Shown here piece after piece: positions 1 through 10,153 of a DNA stretch of 64,000 bases. The notes under the pieces are model-generated. The model was not told the DNA's origin, did no database searches, and worked only from the letters and a program-made list of their open reading frames with translations. The position numbers and the translations under genes were made by a program. The DNA comes from JAMHWF01 sp048500255 (GTDB taxonomy: Bacteria > Pseudomonadota > Gammaproteobacteria > Burkholderiales > Burkholderiaceae_C), in contig JASNYH010000006.1 of NCBI GenBank assembly GCA_048500255.1, positions 148,711-212,710 on the forward strand, given 5' to 3'. Numbering within the stretch: position 1 is the stretch's first letter; every line of letters begins with the position of its first letter.

Positions 1-984
1 GTGCTGGGCGCCGACCCAACGCAGCTTGGCCTCGTCGAACTGCGCCGCGCTGCGGCCGAGGTGATCGAGATCGAACCACTGCACGAACTGCTCGCGGCTG
101 AAGATCTCGTCGTCGCCGTGGCTCCAGCCGAGGCGCGCCAGATAATTGACCACCGCCTCGGCGAGGTAGCCCTCGTCGCGGTATTGCGTCACCGGCTTGG
201 CACCGTGGCGCTTGCTCATCTTCTCGCCGTGCTCGTTGAGCACCGTCGGCAGGTGCGCATAGACCGGCGGCTCGGCGCCAAGCGCGCGAAAGATGTTGAT
301 CTGGCGCGGCGTGTTGTTGACGTGGTCGTCGCCGCGGATCACGTGCGTGATCGCCATGTCGAGGTCATCGACGACGACGCAGAAGTTGTACGTCGGCGGG
401 CCGATCGCGTCGGCGCCGTCCGACGCGTCTGCCGGAGCCGGCCGCGCAATGACGAGGTCGTCGAGCTCGTCGTTGGCGATCTCGACGCGGCCCTTGACCT
501 TGTCGTCCCAGACGACGGAGCCTCCGATCGGGTTGCGGAAGCGGATCACGGGCTGCACGCTCGCGGGCACCGGCGGCAGCGCCTTGCCGGGTTCGGGGCG
601 CCAGGTGCCGTCGTAGCGCGGCTTCTGCTTCGCGGCCATCTGGCGCTCGCGCAGCGCGTCGAGCTCGGCGGGCTGCATGTAGCAGCGATACGCGAGCCCG
701 CGCTCGACGAGTTGCGCCACGACCTCCTTGTAGCGCGCCATGCGTTGCATCTGGTAGTACGGGCCCTCGTCGGGGTCGAGGCCGAGCCAGCGCATGCTCT
801 CGAGGATGACGTCGACCGCCGCCTGCGACGAGCGCTCGACGTCGGTGTCCTCGATGCGCAGGATGAAGACGCCGCCGTGGGCGCGCGCGAAGGCCCACGG
901 ATAGAGCGCCGAGCGGATGTTGCCGAGGTGGATGAAGCCCGTCGGCGACGGTGCGAAACGCGTGCGGACCTGCAGCTTGCTCAT
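1..984 (-). CDS. gltX: Glutamyl-tRNA synthetase, N-terminal 328 residues (cut by window edge)
   Basis: Class I aminoacyl-tRNA synthetase that charges tRNA-Glu with glutamate in the cytoplasm. The reverse strand reads 328 codons from ATG 984 to base 1 without a stop. The start is typical (RFAPSPTGFIHLGN, the HIGH-like site being HLGN at residues 19-22), and the KMSKR ATP-binding loop is at residues 255-259. The full protein is usually about 465 residues, so the anticodon-binding C-terminus lies outside the window. The ATG overlaps the TGA of metZ by four bases (ATGA), suggesting translational coupling. An Ala/Asp-rich insert of about 11 residues sits at residues 183-194, between the usual DDLVIARP and PTYNFCVVVDD segments. 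Confidence 0.97.
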   Translation of the reverse strand, partial: MSKLQVRTRFAPSPTGFIHLGNIRSALYPWAFARAHGGVFILRIEDTDVERSSQAAVDVILESMRWLGLDPDEGPYYQMQRMARYKEVVAQLVERGLAYRCYMQPAELDALRERQMAAKQKPRYDGTWRPEPGKALPPVPASVQPVIRFRNPIGGSVVWDDKVKGRVEIANDELDDLVIARPAPADASDGADAIGPPTYNFCVVVDDLDMAITHVIRGDDHVNNTPRQINIFRALGAEPPVYAHLPTVLNEHGEKMSKRHGAKPVTQYRDEGYLAEAVVNYLARLGWSHGDDEIFSREQFVQWFDLDHLGRSAAQFDEAKLRWVGAQH

Positions 985-2222
985 CGCGCCAGCGTGTCGA
1001 GCCCGGCGAGCAGGTCGCCCTTCAGGTCCTCGACGTCTTCGAGCCCGACGGCCAGGCGCACCATGCCCTGCACAATGCCGGCCGCTTGGCGCTGCTCTTC
1101 GGTCAGACGGCCGTGCGACGTGCTCGCCGGATGCGTGATCGTCGTCTTGGTGTCGCCGAGATTGGCCGTGATCGAGCAGATGCGCGTGCTGTCGATGACG
1201 TGGAAGGCATTGGCGCGCGCAGCATCGGGCGCGTCGCCGCGCACGACGAACGACACGACGGCGCCGCCCGCGCCCGACTGCTGCGCCATCGCCAGCGCGT
1301 GCTGCGGATGAGACGCGAGCCCCGGGTAGTAGACGCGCGCGACCTGCGGCTGCGCCTCGAGCCAGGCCGCGATCTGCGCGGCGCGTGCGCTCTGCTCGCG
1401 CATGCGGATCGACAGCGTCTCCAGGCCCTTGAGCACGACCCAGGCGTTGAACGGCGACAGCGACATGCCGACGCTGCGCATCAGCGGAACCAGCTTGCCG
1501 TCGACGATGTCTTCGCTGCCGCACACGGCGCCGGCGAGCACGCGCCCCTGGCCGTCGAGATACTTCGTGCCCGAGTGGATCACGAGGTCGGCGCCGTACT
1601 CGGCCGGGCGCTGCAGCGCCGGCGTGCAGAAGCAGTTGTCGACGGCGAGCAGCGCGCCGGCACCGTGTGCCAGCTCGGCCAGCGCGCGGATGTCGCACAC
1701 CTCGGTCAGCGGGTTGCTCGGCGTCTCGGCGAACAGCAGCTTCGTCGTCGGGCGGATCGCGCGCCGCCACTCGGCGACGTCGGTCTGCGACACGAAGCTC
1801 GTCTCGACGCCGAACCGGGCGAAGTCGCTGCCCAGCAGCTTGATCGTCGCGCCGAACACGCTCTGCGAACAGACGACGTGGTCGCCCGCCTTCAGCAGCC
1901 CCATGACGACGAGGGCGATCGCGCTCATGCCGCTCGACGTGGCGATGCACGCCGGCAGGCCTTCGAGCGCGGCGAGGCGACGCTCCATCATCATCACCGT
2001 CGGATTGGTGAAGCGCGTGTAGACGAAAGCCTCTTCCTCGTTGGCGAAGCGCGCGGCGGCCGTCGCTGCGTCCGGGTGGACGAAGCTGCTGGTGAGGAAC
2101 AGCGCCTCCGAGTTCTCGCCCCACGGGCTCGGCGGCAGGCCCTCGCGCACGGCGCGCGTGTCGAGCCGGGCATCGGCCGGCAGCTCGACGCGCAGAATCG
2201 TCTTGCGATCGCCCCCGCTCAT
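981..2222 (-). CDS. metZ: O-succinylhomoserine sulfhydrylase
   Basis: PLP enzyme of the Cys/Met metabolism family that converts O-succinylhomoserine and sulfide to homocysteine in methionine synthesis. The protein is 413 residues from ATG 2222, which begins MSGGDRKTILRV and has an AAGGGA ribosome site just upstream; a longer in-frame start at 2282 would lie inside a repeat. The PLP lysine sits in HSGTKYLDGQGR, and the YTRFTNPT and SSGMSAI motifs are present. The O-succinylhomoserine assignment rather than cystathionine synthase rests on overall resemblance and on the purF neighbour, which is usual for metZ in beta- and gammaproteobacteria. Its stop overlaps the gltX start. Confidence 0.92.
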   Translation of the reverse strand: MSGGDRKTILRVELPADARLDTRAVREGLPPSPWGENSEALFLTSSFVHPDAATAAARFANEEEAFVYTRFTNPTVMMMERRLAALEGLPACIATSSGMSAIALVVMGLLKAGDHVVCSQSVFGATIKLLGSDFARFGVETSFVSQTDVAEWRRAIRPTTKLLFAETPSNPLTEVCDIRALAELAHGAGALLAVDNCFCTPALQRPAEYGADLVIHSGTKYLDGQGRVLAGAVCGSEDIVDGKLVPLMRSVGMSLSPFNAWVVLKGLETLSIRMREQSARAAQIAAWLEAQPQVARVYYPGLASHPQHALAMAQQSGAGGAVVSFVVRGDAPDAARANAFHVIDSTRICSITANLGDTKTTITHPASTSHGRLTEEQRQAAGIVQGMVRLAVGLEDVEDLKGDLLAGLDTLAR

Positions 2223-2234
2223 GGGACGTCCCTT

Positions 2235-2280
2235 CGCGCTGCACGCTGCGGGATGAGCGCTTGGGAGCGGCCCGGCGCGC
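2235..2280. repeat. 46-bp direct repeat, copy 1 (purF-metZ gap)
   Basis: This 46-bp copy matches 2298-2343 at 45 positions; base 2243 is a where base 2306 is g. It lies directly upstream of the metZ ribosome site. Its core GAGCGCTTGGGAGCGGCC is related to short sequences in two other gaps of this window, so it looks like an interspersed intergenic element. Confidence 0.85.
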
Positions 2281-2297
2281 ATCCCCGGAAATCCCTC

Positions 2298-2343
2298 CGC
2301 GCTGCGCGCTGCGGGATGAGCGCTTGGGAGCGGCCCGGCGCGC
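2298..2343. repeat. 46-bp direct repeat, copy 2 (purF-metZ gap)
   Basis: Second copy, 63 bp from the first. It ends at the base next to the purF stop codon (TGA at 2346-2344 on the minus strand). The two copies fill most of the 121-bp purF-metZ gap. I see no U-run that would make either one a rho-independent terminator. Confidence 0.85.
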
Positions 2344-3870
2344 TCATGGCGCCGTCTCCGGCACGCCCTGCAGCGCGAGGCGGGTGCGCTCGGTCTCGGT
2401 GTCGTCGCCCCCCTGCGCCGCGCGCTGCGTCGCGATGGCGTCGAAGTCGGCGGCCGTTACGTCGCCCGTGATGTATCGGCCGTCGAAGCACGAGGCCTCG
2501 AAGCCCGCCAGCGCCGGGTTGAGCGCCTTGACGACGCGCTTCATCGCGTCGACGTCCTGGTAGATCAGCGCATCGGCGCCGATGTACTCGCGGATCTGCT
2601 CGACGCTGCGGTCGTGGGCGATCAGCTCGCCCCTGGTCGGCATGTCGATGCCGTAGACGTTGGGATGGCGCACCGGCGGCGCGGCGCTGGCCATGTAGAC
2701 CTTGCGCGCGCCGGCCTCGCGCGCCATCTGCACGATCTCCTTGCTCGTCGTGCCGCGCACGATGGAGTCGTCGACGAGCAGCACGTTGCGGCCCCTGAAC
2801 TCCGAGGCGATCGCGTTGAGCTTCTGGCGCACCGACTTCTTGCGCATGCCCTGCCCCGGCATGATGAAGGTGCGGCCGACGTAGCGGTTCTTGACGAAAC
2901 CCTCACGGTACGGCCGGCCGATCTTCTGCGCCAGCTGCATCGCCGACGGGCGGCTCGACTCGGGGATCGGGATCACGACGTCGATCTCCGACGGCGGCAT
3001 CGTCGAGATCACGCGCTGGGCGAGCGTCTCGCCGAGGTTCAGGCGCGCCTGGTAGACCGAGATGCCGTCCATCACGGAGTCGGGCCGCGCGAGGTAGACA
3101 TACTCGAAAATGCAGGGGTTGAGGCTGGGCACCTCGGCGCACTGGCGCGCATGGATGCGGCCGTCGAGGTCGACGAAGATCGCCTCGCCGGGCGCCACGT
3201 CGCGCAGCATGCGGTGGCCCGTGCCTTCGAGCGCGACCGATTCGCTGGCGATCATCACTTCGCGCCCTTCGGGCAGGTCGGCCTCGCCGACGCACAGCGG
3301 CCGGATGCCGAACGGATCGCGGAACGCGAGCAGCCCGTGACCGGCGATCAGCGCGACGACGGCATACGAGCCCTTGATGCGCTTGTGCACCGCGGCGACG
3401 GCACGGAACACGTCGTCGGGCGCCAACGGCGTGCTGCGCGCCGTGCGCTCGAGTTCGTGCGCCAGCACGTTGATCAGCACCTCGGTGTCGCTGTCGGTGT
3501 TGATGTGGCGGCGGTCGACGTCGAACAGCTCGCGGCGCAGCGCGTGCGCGTTCGTCAGGTTACCGTTGTGCACGAGCACGATGCCGAACGGCGCGTTGAC
3601 GTAGAACGGCTGCGCTTCCTCCTCGCTGTAGGCATTGCCCGCGGTCGGGTAGCGCACCTGCCCCAGCCCCACCGTGCCGGGCAGCGCGCGCATGTTGCGG
3701 GTGCGAAAGACGTCGCGCACCATGCCGCGCGCCTTGTGCATGTAGCACTTCGTGCCCTGCATCGTGACGATGCCGGCGGCGTCCTGCCCGCGGTGCTGCA
3801 GCAGCAGCAGCGCGTCGTAGATCAGCTGGTTGACGGGCGTCTTCGAGATCACGCCGACGATGCCGCACAT
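2344..3870 (-). CDS. purF: Amidophosphoribosyltransferase
   Basis: First committed step of de novo purine synthesis: PRPP plus glutamine give 5-phosphoribosylamine. The protein is 508 residues, close to the E. coli enzyme. It starts MCGIVGVISK, so Cys2 is the N-terminal nucleophile of the glutaminase domain and no propeptide is present. The PRPP loop reads VLLVDDSIVRGTTS in the C-terminal phosphoribosyltransferase domain. ATG 3870 has a good GAGGAAG ribosome site. It lies 17 bp downstream of cvpA, the same pairing as in E. coli, and is followed by the repeat-filled gap before metZ. Confidence 0.98.
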   Translation of the reverse strand: MCGIVGVISKTPVNQLIYDALLLLQHRGQDAAGIVTMQGTKCYMHKARGMVRDVFRTRNMRALPGTVGLGQVRYPTAGNAYSEEEAQPFYVNAPFGIVLVHNGNLTNAHALRRELFDVDRRHINTDSDTEVLINVLAHELERTARSTPLAPDDVFRAVAAVHKRIKGSYAVVALIAGHGLLAFRDPFGIRPLCVGEADLPEGREVMIASESVALEGTGHRMLRDVAPGEAIFVDLDGRIHARQCAEVPSLNPCIFEYVYLARPDSVMDGISVYQARLNLGETLAQRVISTMPPSEIDVVIPIPESSRPSAMQLAQKIGRPYREGFVKNRYVGRTFIMPGQGMRKKSVRQKLNAIASEFRGRNVLLVDDSIVRGTTSKEIVQMAREAGARKVYMASAAPPVRHPNVYGIDMPTRGELIAHDRSVEQIREYIGADALIYQDVDAMKRVVKALNPALAGFEASCFDGRYITGDVTAADFDAIATQRAAQGGDDTETERTRLALQGVPETAP

Positions 3871-3887
3871 GGTGGGAACTTCCTCGT

Positions 3888-4379
3888 TCAAGCCGCGGGC
3901 AGACGCCGTGCCACCGACGACGGCAGCACCGGCTTCAGCCCGTCCAGGACGCCATTGAGCCACAGCGCCCCCTGCGACGCCTTCCACGGCGCCGATTTCG
4001 CCAGCGGCGTGAGGGCGATCACCGTCGCCAGCACGAGCAGCAGCACGATGCCGCGCAGCGCACCGAACACGGCGCCGAGCACGCGGTCGACGAAAGCGAG
4101 CGGCGTCGCCTTCACGAGCAGCGAAACGAGTTTCGCGGCCAGGCTCCAGGCCAACAGCACGCCGATGAAGGCGAGCGTGAAGGCTGCGCCGAGATTCACT
4201 GCCGACCCCGGGTCGCCGACCGGCAGGTGCGGCGCCAGCTGCGGCGCGAGCCACTGGGCGGCGAAATAGGCCACCACCCAACCGACGAGCGAGAGCACCT
4301 CGAGCACGAGGCCGCGCAGCAGCCCGACGAGCATGGAGGCCGCCAGCACGGCGATCATTGCGATATCGACCCAGGCCAT
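3888..4379 (-). CDS. cvpA: CvpA family inner-membrane protein
   Basis: A 163-residue membrane protein of the CvpA/colicin V production family. Hydrophobic segments are visible near residues 5-25, 28-45, 65-90 and 103-125, consistent with about four membrane helices. Its molecular role is not settled; E. coli cvpA sits just before purF and is linked to envelope tolerance and colicin V export. Here it directly abuts the SPOR gene upstream, with no intergenic base, and lies 17 bp before purF, so the three genes are probably co-transcribed. Confidence 0.93.
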   Translation of the reverse strand: MAWVDIAMIAVLAASMLVGLLRGLVLEVLSLVGWVVAYFAAQWLAPQLAPHLPVGDPGSAVNLGAAFTLAFIGVLLAWSLAAKLVSLLVKATPLAFVDRVLGAVFGALRGIVLLLVLATVIALTPLAKSAPWKASQGALWLNGVLDGLKPVLPSSVARRLPAA

Positions 4380-5165
4380 CTACAGCGGCACGATCGATGT
4401 CGGCAGGCCGACGGCCTTGACCTTGGCCGCCGCCTTCTCGGCCTCGTCGCGCGAGGGATACGGGCCGACGCGCACGCGGATGCGCGGGCCCTGCGGCGTG
4501 TCGAGCGCCTGCGTGTAGGTCTTCAAGCCGAGCTTCTCGACCTTGCGGCGCACGTCGCGGGCTGCATCGGCGTCGGCGAAGGCGCCGACCTGCACGACGA
4601 AGCGCCCCGATGCCGCGGCGGCCGTCGGTTTGGCGTCCTTGCCTTCGAGCAGCGTGCGCGCGCGCGCGGCGTCGGCCGCGGCGGCGGCCTTCGCCGTCGC
4701 GGCGGGCGCCGGCGTCTTGTCGGCCTTCTCGGCCTTGTCGGTCTTCGTGGCGGGAGTCGCCGGCACCGGCTTGGTCACCGGCGCCGGCGCCGTCGCTGCG
4801 GCCGCGGCGCTGGCCGCCGCCGGCGCACTCGCCGAAGCGGGCGACGGCGCGGCCGCCTCGGGCTCGACCGGCGCGACGCGCGCAGGCGCCGGCGGCGTCG
4901 CAGCCGGCTGGCGCGCCGGCGGCATCGCGAGGGGCGGCACCTGATCCTTGCGCGCGATCTCGATCGGGATGTCGACGGGGATCGGACGCGGGCTCGTCTC
5001 GAAGAGCAGCGGAAAGCCGATCACGCCGGCGCCGATCAGCACGGCGGCACCGACGAGGCGCTGGCGCGCTCGCGTGCGCAGGCGCTGCACGTCGTCGATG
5101 CTGTCGCCGCCCGACGCACCGGACGGCGCAGCCGCAGAACGCTTGAAGAAGGACAGCAGAGCCAT
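4380..5165 (-). CDS. SPOR-domain membrane protein (DedD-like)
   Basis: A 261-residue protein with a short cytoplasmic N-terminus, one membrane helix near residues 37-53 (LVGAAVLIGAGVIGFPLLF), a long Ala/Pro-rich low-complexity linker, and a C-terminal SPOR domain beginning near GRFVVQVGAFADADAA. SPOR domains bind peptidoglycan lacking stem peptides at division sites. The same gene position (folC, SPOR gene, cvpA, purF) holds dedD in E. coli, so a cell-division role is likely. The linker is the kind of region where length varies between strains. Confidence 0.9.
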   Translation of the reverse strand: MALLSFFKRSAAAPSGASGGDSIDDVQRLRTRARQRLVGAAVLIGAGVIGFPLLFETSPRPIPVDIPIEIARKDQVPPLAMPPARQPAATPPAPARVAPVEPEAAAPSPASASAPAAASAAAAATAPAPVTKPVPATPATKTDKAEKADKTPAPAATAKAAAAADAARARTLLEGKDAKPTAAAASGRFVVQVGAFADADAARDVRRKVEKLGLKTYTQALDTPQGPRIRVRVGPYPSRDEAEKAAAKVKAVGLPTSIVPL

Positions 5166-5234
5166 GCGATGCCGGTATCGGGAGAGCGTCGGTCGCGGCG
5201 CGCTGCACGCCGCTGCGCAGATCCGCCCCGCGCG

Positions 5235-6527
5235 TCAGTCCGGATGCGAAGCGCTGCGTCCGGGCAGCCCGCCTTCGAGCACGCCGCCTACCGTGTAGAA
5301 GGAGCCGAACACGAGAATTCTATCAGCGGGGTCTGCGTCGACCAGCGCCGCTTCGAGCGCTGCGCGCGGGCCGACGTGGCAAGTCGAGGTCGCCGCCGGC
5401 GCGCCGCTGCGCGGCGGCAGCGCCGCGTACTGCGCCGCGAGCTCGGTGGCCGATGCGGCGCGCGGCGTCGGCAGGTCGCAGAAGTGCCAGCGGTCGACCA
5501 GCGGCTGCAGCGTCGCGAGCATCGTCGCCGTGTCCTTGTCCTGCATCGCGCCGAACACGGCGTGCGTGCGCGGGTAGTAGCCCATCTGGTCGAGGTTGCG
5601 CGCCAGCGTCGCGACGGCGTGCGGGTTGTGCGCGACGTCGAGCACGATCGCGGGCTGCCCCGGAACGACCTGGAAGCGCCCCGGCAGTTCGACCGTCGCG
5701 AAACCGCTGCGCACGGCCTGCGCGCTGACCGGCAGCCGCTCGTCGAGCGCCTCCAGCGCGGCCAGCACGCCGGCCGCGTTGAGCAACTGGTTGGCGCCGC
5801 GCAGCGCCGGATAGGCGAGCCCTGCGTAGCGCTTGCGCCGACCGCGCCACCACCACTGCTGGCGGTCGCCGCCGGTGCTGAAGTCGCGCCCATGCAGCCG
5901 CAGGTCGGCGCCGATGCGCTGCGCGTGCTCGATCACGCTGGCCGGCGGCAGCGGATCGGACACGACGGCCGGCCGGCCGGTGCGCAGGATGCCTGCCTTC
6001 TCGCGGCCGATCGTCTCGCGGTCGGTGCCGAGGAAGGCCGTATGGTCGATGTCGATGCTCGTGATGATGGCGCAGTCGGCGTCGATCACGTTGACGGCGT
6101 CGAGCCGGCCGCCGAGGCCGACTTCGAGCACAGCGAGGTCGAGCCCGGCCTGCGCCAGCCGGTGCAGGATCGCCAGCGTCGTGAACTCGAAGTAGGTCAG
6201 CGACACCTCGCCGCGCGCCGCCTCGACGGCCTCGAAGTGCGGCACGAGCGACGCGGCGTCGACCGGCGCGCCGCCGACGCGGCAGCGCTCCTCGAAGTGC
6301 ACCAGATGCGGCGAGGTGTAGACGCCGACGCGCCAGCCGGCCTGCAGCGCGATCGCCTCGAGCATCGCGCAGGTCGAGCCCTTGCCGTTGGTGCCGGCGA
6401 CGGTGACGACGGCGCAGTCGAAGCGCAGGCCGAGCCGCGCGCGCACCTGCTCGACGCGCTCGAGCCCGAGGTCGATCGTCGTCGGATGGAGGCGCTCGCA
6501 GCGCGCGAGCCAGTCGGATAGGGTCAC
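5235..6527 (-). CDS. folC: Bifunctional folylpolyglutamate synthase / dihydrofolate synthase
   Basis: A 430-residue Mur-ligase family enzyme that adds glutamate to dihydropteroate and to folates. The ATP loop is in TVAGTNGKGSTCAMLEAI, near the N-terminus. The downstream segments TYFEFTTLAIL and ITSIDIDHTAFLG are typical of the family. The start is GTG 6527, overlapping the accD stop by four bases (GTGA). Reading further upstream in this frame would run through accD, and the protein would lose its family-typical start TLSDWLARCERLHP. The accD-folC order is conserved in proteobacteria. The 69 bp after it, before the SPOR gene, hold no evident feature. Confidence 0.96.
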   Translation of the reverse strand: MTLSDWLARCERLHPTTIDLGLERVEQVRARLGLRFDCAVVTVAGTNGKGSTCAMLEAIALQAGWRVGVYTSPHLVHFEERCRVGGAPVDAASLVPHFEAVEAARGEVSLTYFEFTTLAILHRLAQAGLDLAVLEVGLGGRLDAVNVIDADCAIITSIDIDHTAFLGTDRETIGREKAGILRTGRPAVVSDPLPPASVIEHAQRIGADLRLHGRDFSTGGDRQQWWWRGRRKRYAGLAYPALRGANQLLNAAGVLAALEALDERLPVSAQAVRSGFATVELPGRFQVVPGQPAIVLDVAHNPHAVATLARNLDQMGYYPRTHAVFGAMQDKDTATMLATLQPLVDRWHFCDLPTPRAASATELAAQYAALPPRSGAPAATSTCHVGPRAALEAALVDADPADRILVFGSFYTVGGVLEGGLPGRSASHPD

Positions 6528-7396
6528 GCCACGGCGTCGGCGCTCTGGCGCATCAGCATGGCGACGGCGCGCGCGATCGTGAGGCGCAGCTCGCGGCGGT
6601 CGACGATCATGTCGAGCGCGCCCTTGCCGAGCAGGAACTCGCTGCGCTGGAAGCCCTCGGGTAGTTTCTCGCGCACCGTGTTCTCGATGACGCGCGGGCC
6701 GGCGAAGCCGATCAGCGCCCGGGGCTCGGCGATCACGACGTCGCCGATGAAGGCGAAGCTCGCCGACACGCCTCCCATCGTCGGATCGGTCAGCACGCTG
6801 ACGTAGGGCAGCTTCGCCTTCGCGAGATGCGTCAACGCAGCGTTCGTCTTGGCCATCTGCATCAGGCTGAGCAGCCCTTCCTGCATGCGCGCGCCGCCGG
6901 TGGCGGCGAAGCTGATGAACGGCGTGCGCTGCTCGACCGCCGTCTCGACGCCGCGCACGAAGCGCTCGCCGACGACGGAGCCCATCGAACCACCCATGAA
7001 GTCGAACTCGAAGCACGCCGCGACGACGGGGATCGTGTGCAGCGCGCCGCCCATCACGACGAGCGCGTCGGTCTCGCCGGTGGATTCGAGCGCCTCCTTC
7101 AGGCGCTCGGGGTATTTCTTGCTGTCCCTGAACTTCAGTGCGTCGACGGGCAGCACCTCCTGGCCGATCTCGTAGCGGCCCTCGGGGTCGAGGAATCCGT
7201 CGAGCCGCGCGCGCGCGCCGATGCGGTGGTGGTGCGCGCACTTCGGGCAGACGTTGAGGTTCTGCTCGAGGTCCGTCTTGTAGAGCACCGTCTCGCACGC
7301 CGGGCACTTGATCCACAAGCCCTCGGGCACGGTGCGGCGCTCGCTCGGATCGGTCTGCTGGATCTTCGGCGGCAGCAGTTTTTCAAGCCAGCTCAT
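6524..7396 (-). CDS. accD: Acetyl-CoA carboxylase carboxyltransferase, beta subunit
   Basis: Beta half of the carboxyltransferase that makes malonyl-CoA for fatty acid synthesis. The protein is 290 residues. A four-cysteine zinc ribbon (CPAC, then CPKC) lies near residues 31-53, followed by the carboxyltransferase core with GGARMQEG and DPTMGGVSASFA. It is the acetyl-CoA enzyme and should not be confused with the propionyl-CoA pair at 19757-23297. It lies 33 bp after trpA and overlaps folC by four bases, a common proteobacterial layout. Confidence 0.97.
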   Translation of the reverse strand: MSWLEKLLPPKIQQTDPSERRTVPEGLWIKCPACETVLYKTDLEQNLNVCPKCAHHHRIGARARLDGFLDPEGRYEIGQEVLPVDALKFRDSKKYPERLKEALESTGETDALVVMGGALHTIPVVAACFEFDFMGGSMGSVVGERFVRGVETAVEQRTPFISFAATGGARMQEGLLSLMQMAKTNAALTHLAKAKLPYVSVLTDPTMGGVSASFAFIGDVVIAEPRALIGFAGPRVIENTVREKLPEGFQRSEFLLGKGALDMIVDRRELRLTIARAVAMLMRQSADAVA

Positions 7397-7429
7397 GGGT
7401 CGACCTCCAGAGTGTCAGTCGTTCGTTCG

Positions 7430-8256
7430 TCAGGCCGCGACGCCGGCCCGCACGCCGTCGAGCGCGGCGCGCATCTCGGCGATGAAGGCGCCGGCGACGG
7501 CCGCCACTTCGCCGCGGGGTGCGGCCTCGAGCAGTTGCACCAGACGCGAGCCGATGACGACGGCGTCGGCGACGGCGCCGACGGCGGCGGCGCTCGCCGC
7601 GTCGCGGATGCCGAATCCCACGCCGACGGGCACGCGCACGTGCGCGCGGATGCGCGGCAGCATCTGCGCGACGGCAGCGGTGTCGAGGTGGCCCGCGCCC
7701 GTCACACCCTTGAGCGAGACGTAGTAGACGTAGCCGCTGGCGACGCGGCCGACCTGGCGCATGCGCTCGTCGGTCGACGTCGGCGCAAGCAGGAAGATCG
7801 GATCCAGCCCCTTGGACTGCAGGCTGCGGGCGAATGCCTCGCACTCCTCCGGCGGATAGTCGACGACGAGCACGCCGTCGACGCCGCCATCGGCGCAAGC
7901 CGCGACGAAGGCGCCGTCACCGTGCCGCTGGTCGTAGCGCTCGACCGGATTGGCGTAGCCCATCAGCACGACGGGCGTCTTCGCGTCGCGTGCGCGGAAG
8001 CCGCGCACCGCGGCGAACACCTGCGGCAAGCCGATGCCGTGCGCGAGAGCGCGCTCCGAGGCCTTCTGGATCACCGGGCCGTCGGCCATCGGATCGGAGA
8101 ACGGCACGCCGAGCTCGATCACGTCGGCGCCCGCCTTCGCCATCGCCAGCATGATGTCGACCGTCGCGTCGGGATACGGGTCACCGGTTGTCACGTAGGG
8201 GATCAGCGCCTTGCGCCGCTGCGCCTTCAGCGCCTCGAAAGTGGCGGCGATGCGGC

Positions 8257-8260
<4 letters not shown>
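7430..8260 (-). CDS. trpA: Tryptophan synthase, alpha subunit
   Basis: Cleaves indole-3-glycerol phosphate to indole, which is channelled to TrpB. The protein is 276 residues from ATG 8260. The TIM barrel shows VIELGVPFSDPMADGPVIQ, containing the catalytic Glu, and the phosphate-binding GFGIRDAASA. The start overlaps the trpB stop as ATGA, so translation of the two subunits is probably coupled. The DNA methyltransferase gene that separates trpB and trpA in some Burkholderiales is absent here. Confidence 0.97.
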
Positions 8261-9477
<1,217 letters not shown>

Positions 9478-9502
9478 GGGAGGAAGGATGCTGTCGGGTG
9501 CT

Positions 9503-10150
9503 TCAGGCTACGGCGTCGGCGATGCGCGCATCGGCCTCGCGAACGGCCTCGCAGAACCGGCGGATCGCGGCGGCGTCCTTGACGCCCTTGGACGATTCCA
9601 CGCCGGAGCTCACGTCAACGGCCCAGGGCCGCACGCGAAGGATCCCTTCGATCACATTTGCGGCATGCAACCCACCAGACAAAACGACCGGAAGGGGCAC
9701 GCCGTGGGGGATGAGCGACCAATCGAACACCTTTCCGCCGCCGCCGTAGCCCTCGACGTGGGCGTCGAGCAGCAGGCCACGGGCATCGGAATATCGGGCT
9801 GCGAAGTCTAGCAAATCGACGCCGGGCGCCATCCGCGCGGCGCGAAGGTAGGGCCGGCCGGCGGCGCGGCACTGCGCCGGCGTTTCGTCGCCGTGGAACT
9901 GCAGCAGCGCGTGCGGCACGCGCTCGGCGGCGTGCGCCACTTGCGCCGGCGAGGCGTTGACGAACAGCAGCACCGGCGTCACGAAGGAGGGCAGCGCGCG
10001 CGCCAGTTCGGCGGCGCGCTCGGGCGCCACGAGGCGCGGACTGCGCTCCCAGCACACGAGGCCAACCGCGTCGGCGCCCGCATCGACGGCGGCCTCGACG
10101 TCGCTCTCGCGCGTCAGGCCGCAGATCTTGATGCGCGTGCGCTGCGTCAT
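9503..10150 (-). CDS. trpF: Phosphoribosylanthranilate isomerase
   Basis: Amadori rearrangement of phosphoribosylanthranilate in tryptophan synthesis. The protein is 215 residues with the catalytic Cys in RIKICGLTRESD near the N-terminus and a later Asp in LLLDAHVEGYGGGGKVFDW. It begins 3 bp after the truA stop, which places it in the truA-trpFBA-accD-folC transcription unit. No trpC, trpD or trpE is seen, so the pathway is split between loci. Confidence 0.96.
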   Translation of the reverse strand: MTQRTRIKICGLTRESDVEAAVDAGADAVGLVCWERSPRLVAPERAAELARALPSFVTPVLLFVNASPAQVAHAAERVPHALLQFHGDETPAQCRAAGRPYLRAARMAPGVDLLDFAARYSDARGLLLDAHVEGYGGGGKVFDWSLIPHGVPLPVVLSGGLHAANVIEGILRVRPWAVDVSSGVESSKGVKDAAAIRRFCEAVREADARIADAVA

Positions 10151-10153
10151 CGG

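Noticed and set aside
1..2471. Plus-strand open frames across gltX and metZ
   Set aside because: The translations are Arg/Ala/Val-rich with no domain signature; gltX and metZ on the minus strand match their families residue by residue.
2344..5208. A single minus-strand frame joining upstream sequence to purF
   Set aside because: Only the part from MCGIVG at 3870 is PurF; the rest is an out-of-frame reading of the SPOR gene and cvpA. The N-terminal Cys must be residue 2 for activity.
9478..10153. Search for a trp leader peptide or attenuator before trpF
   Set aside because: trpF starts 3 bp after truA and no tandem Trp codons or competing stems were seen.
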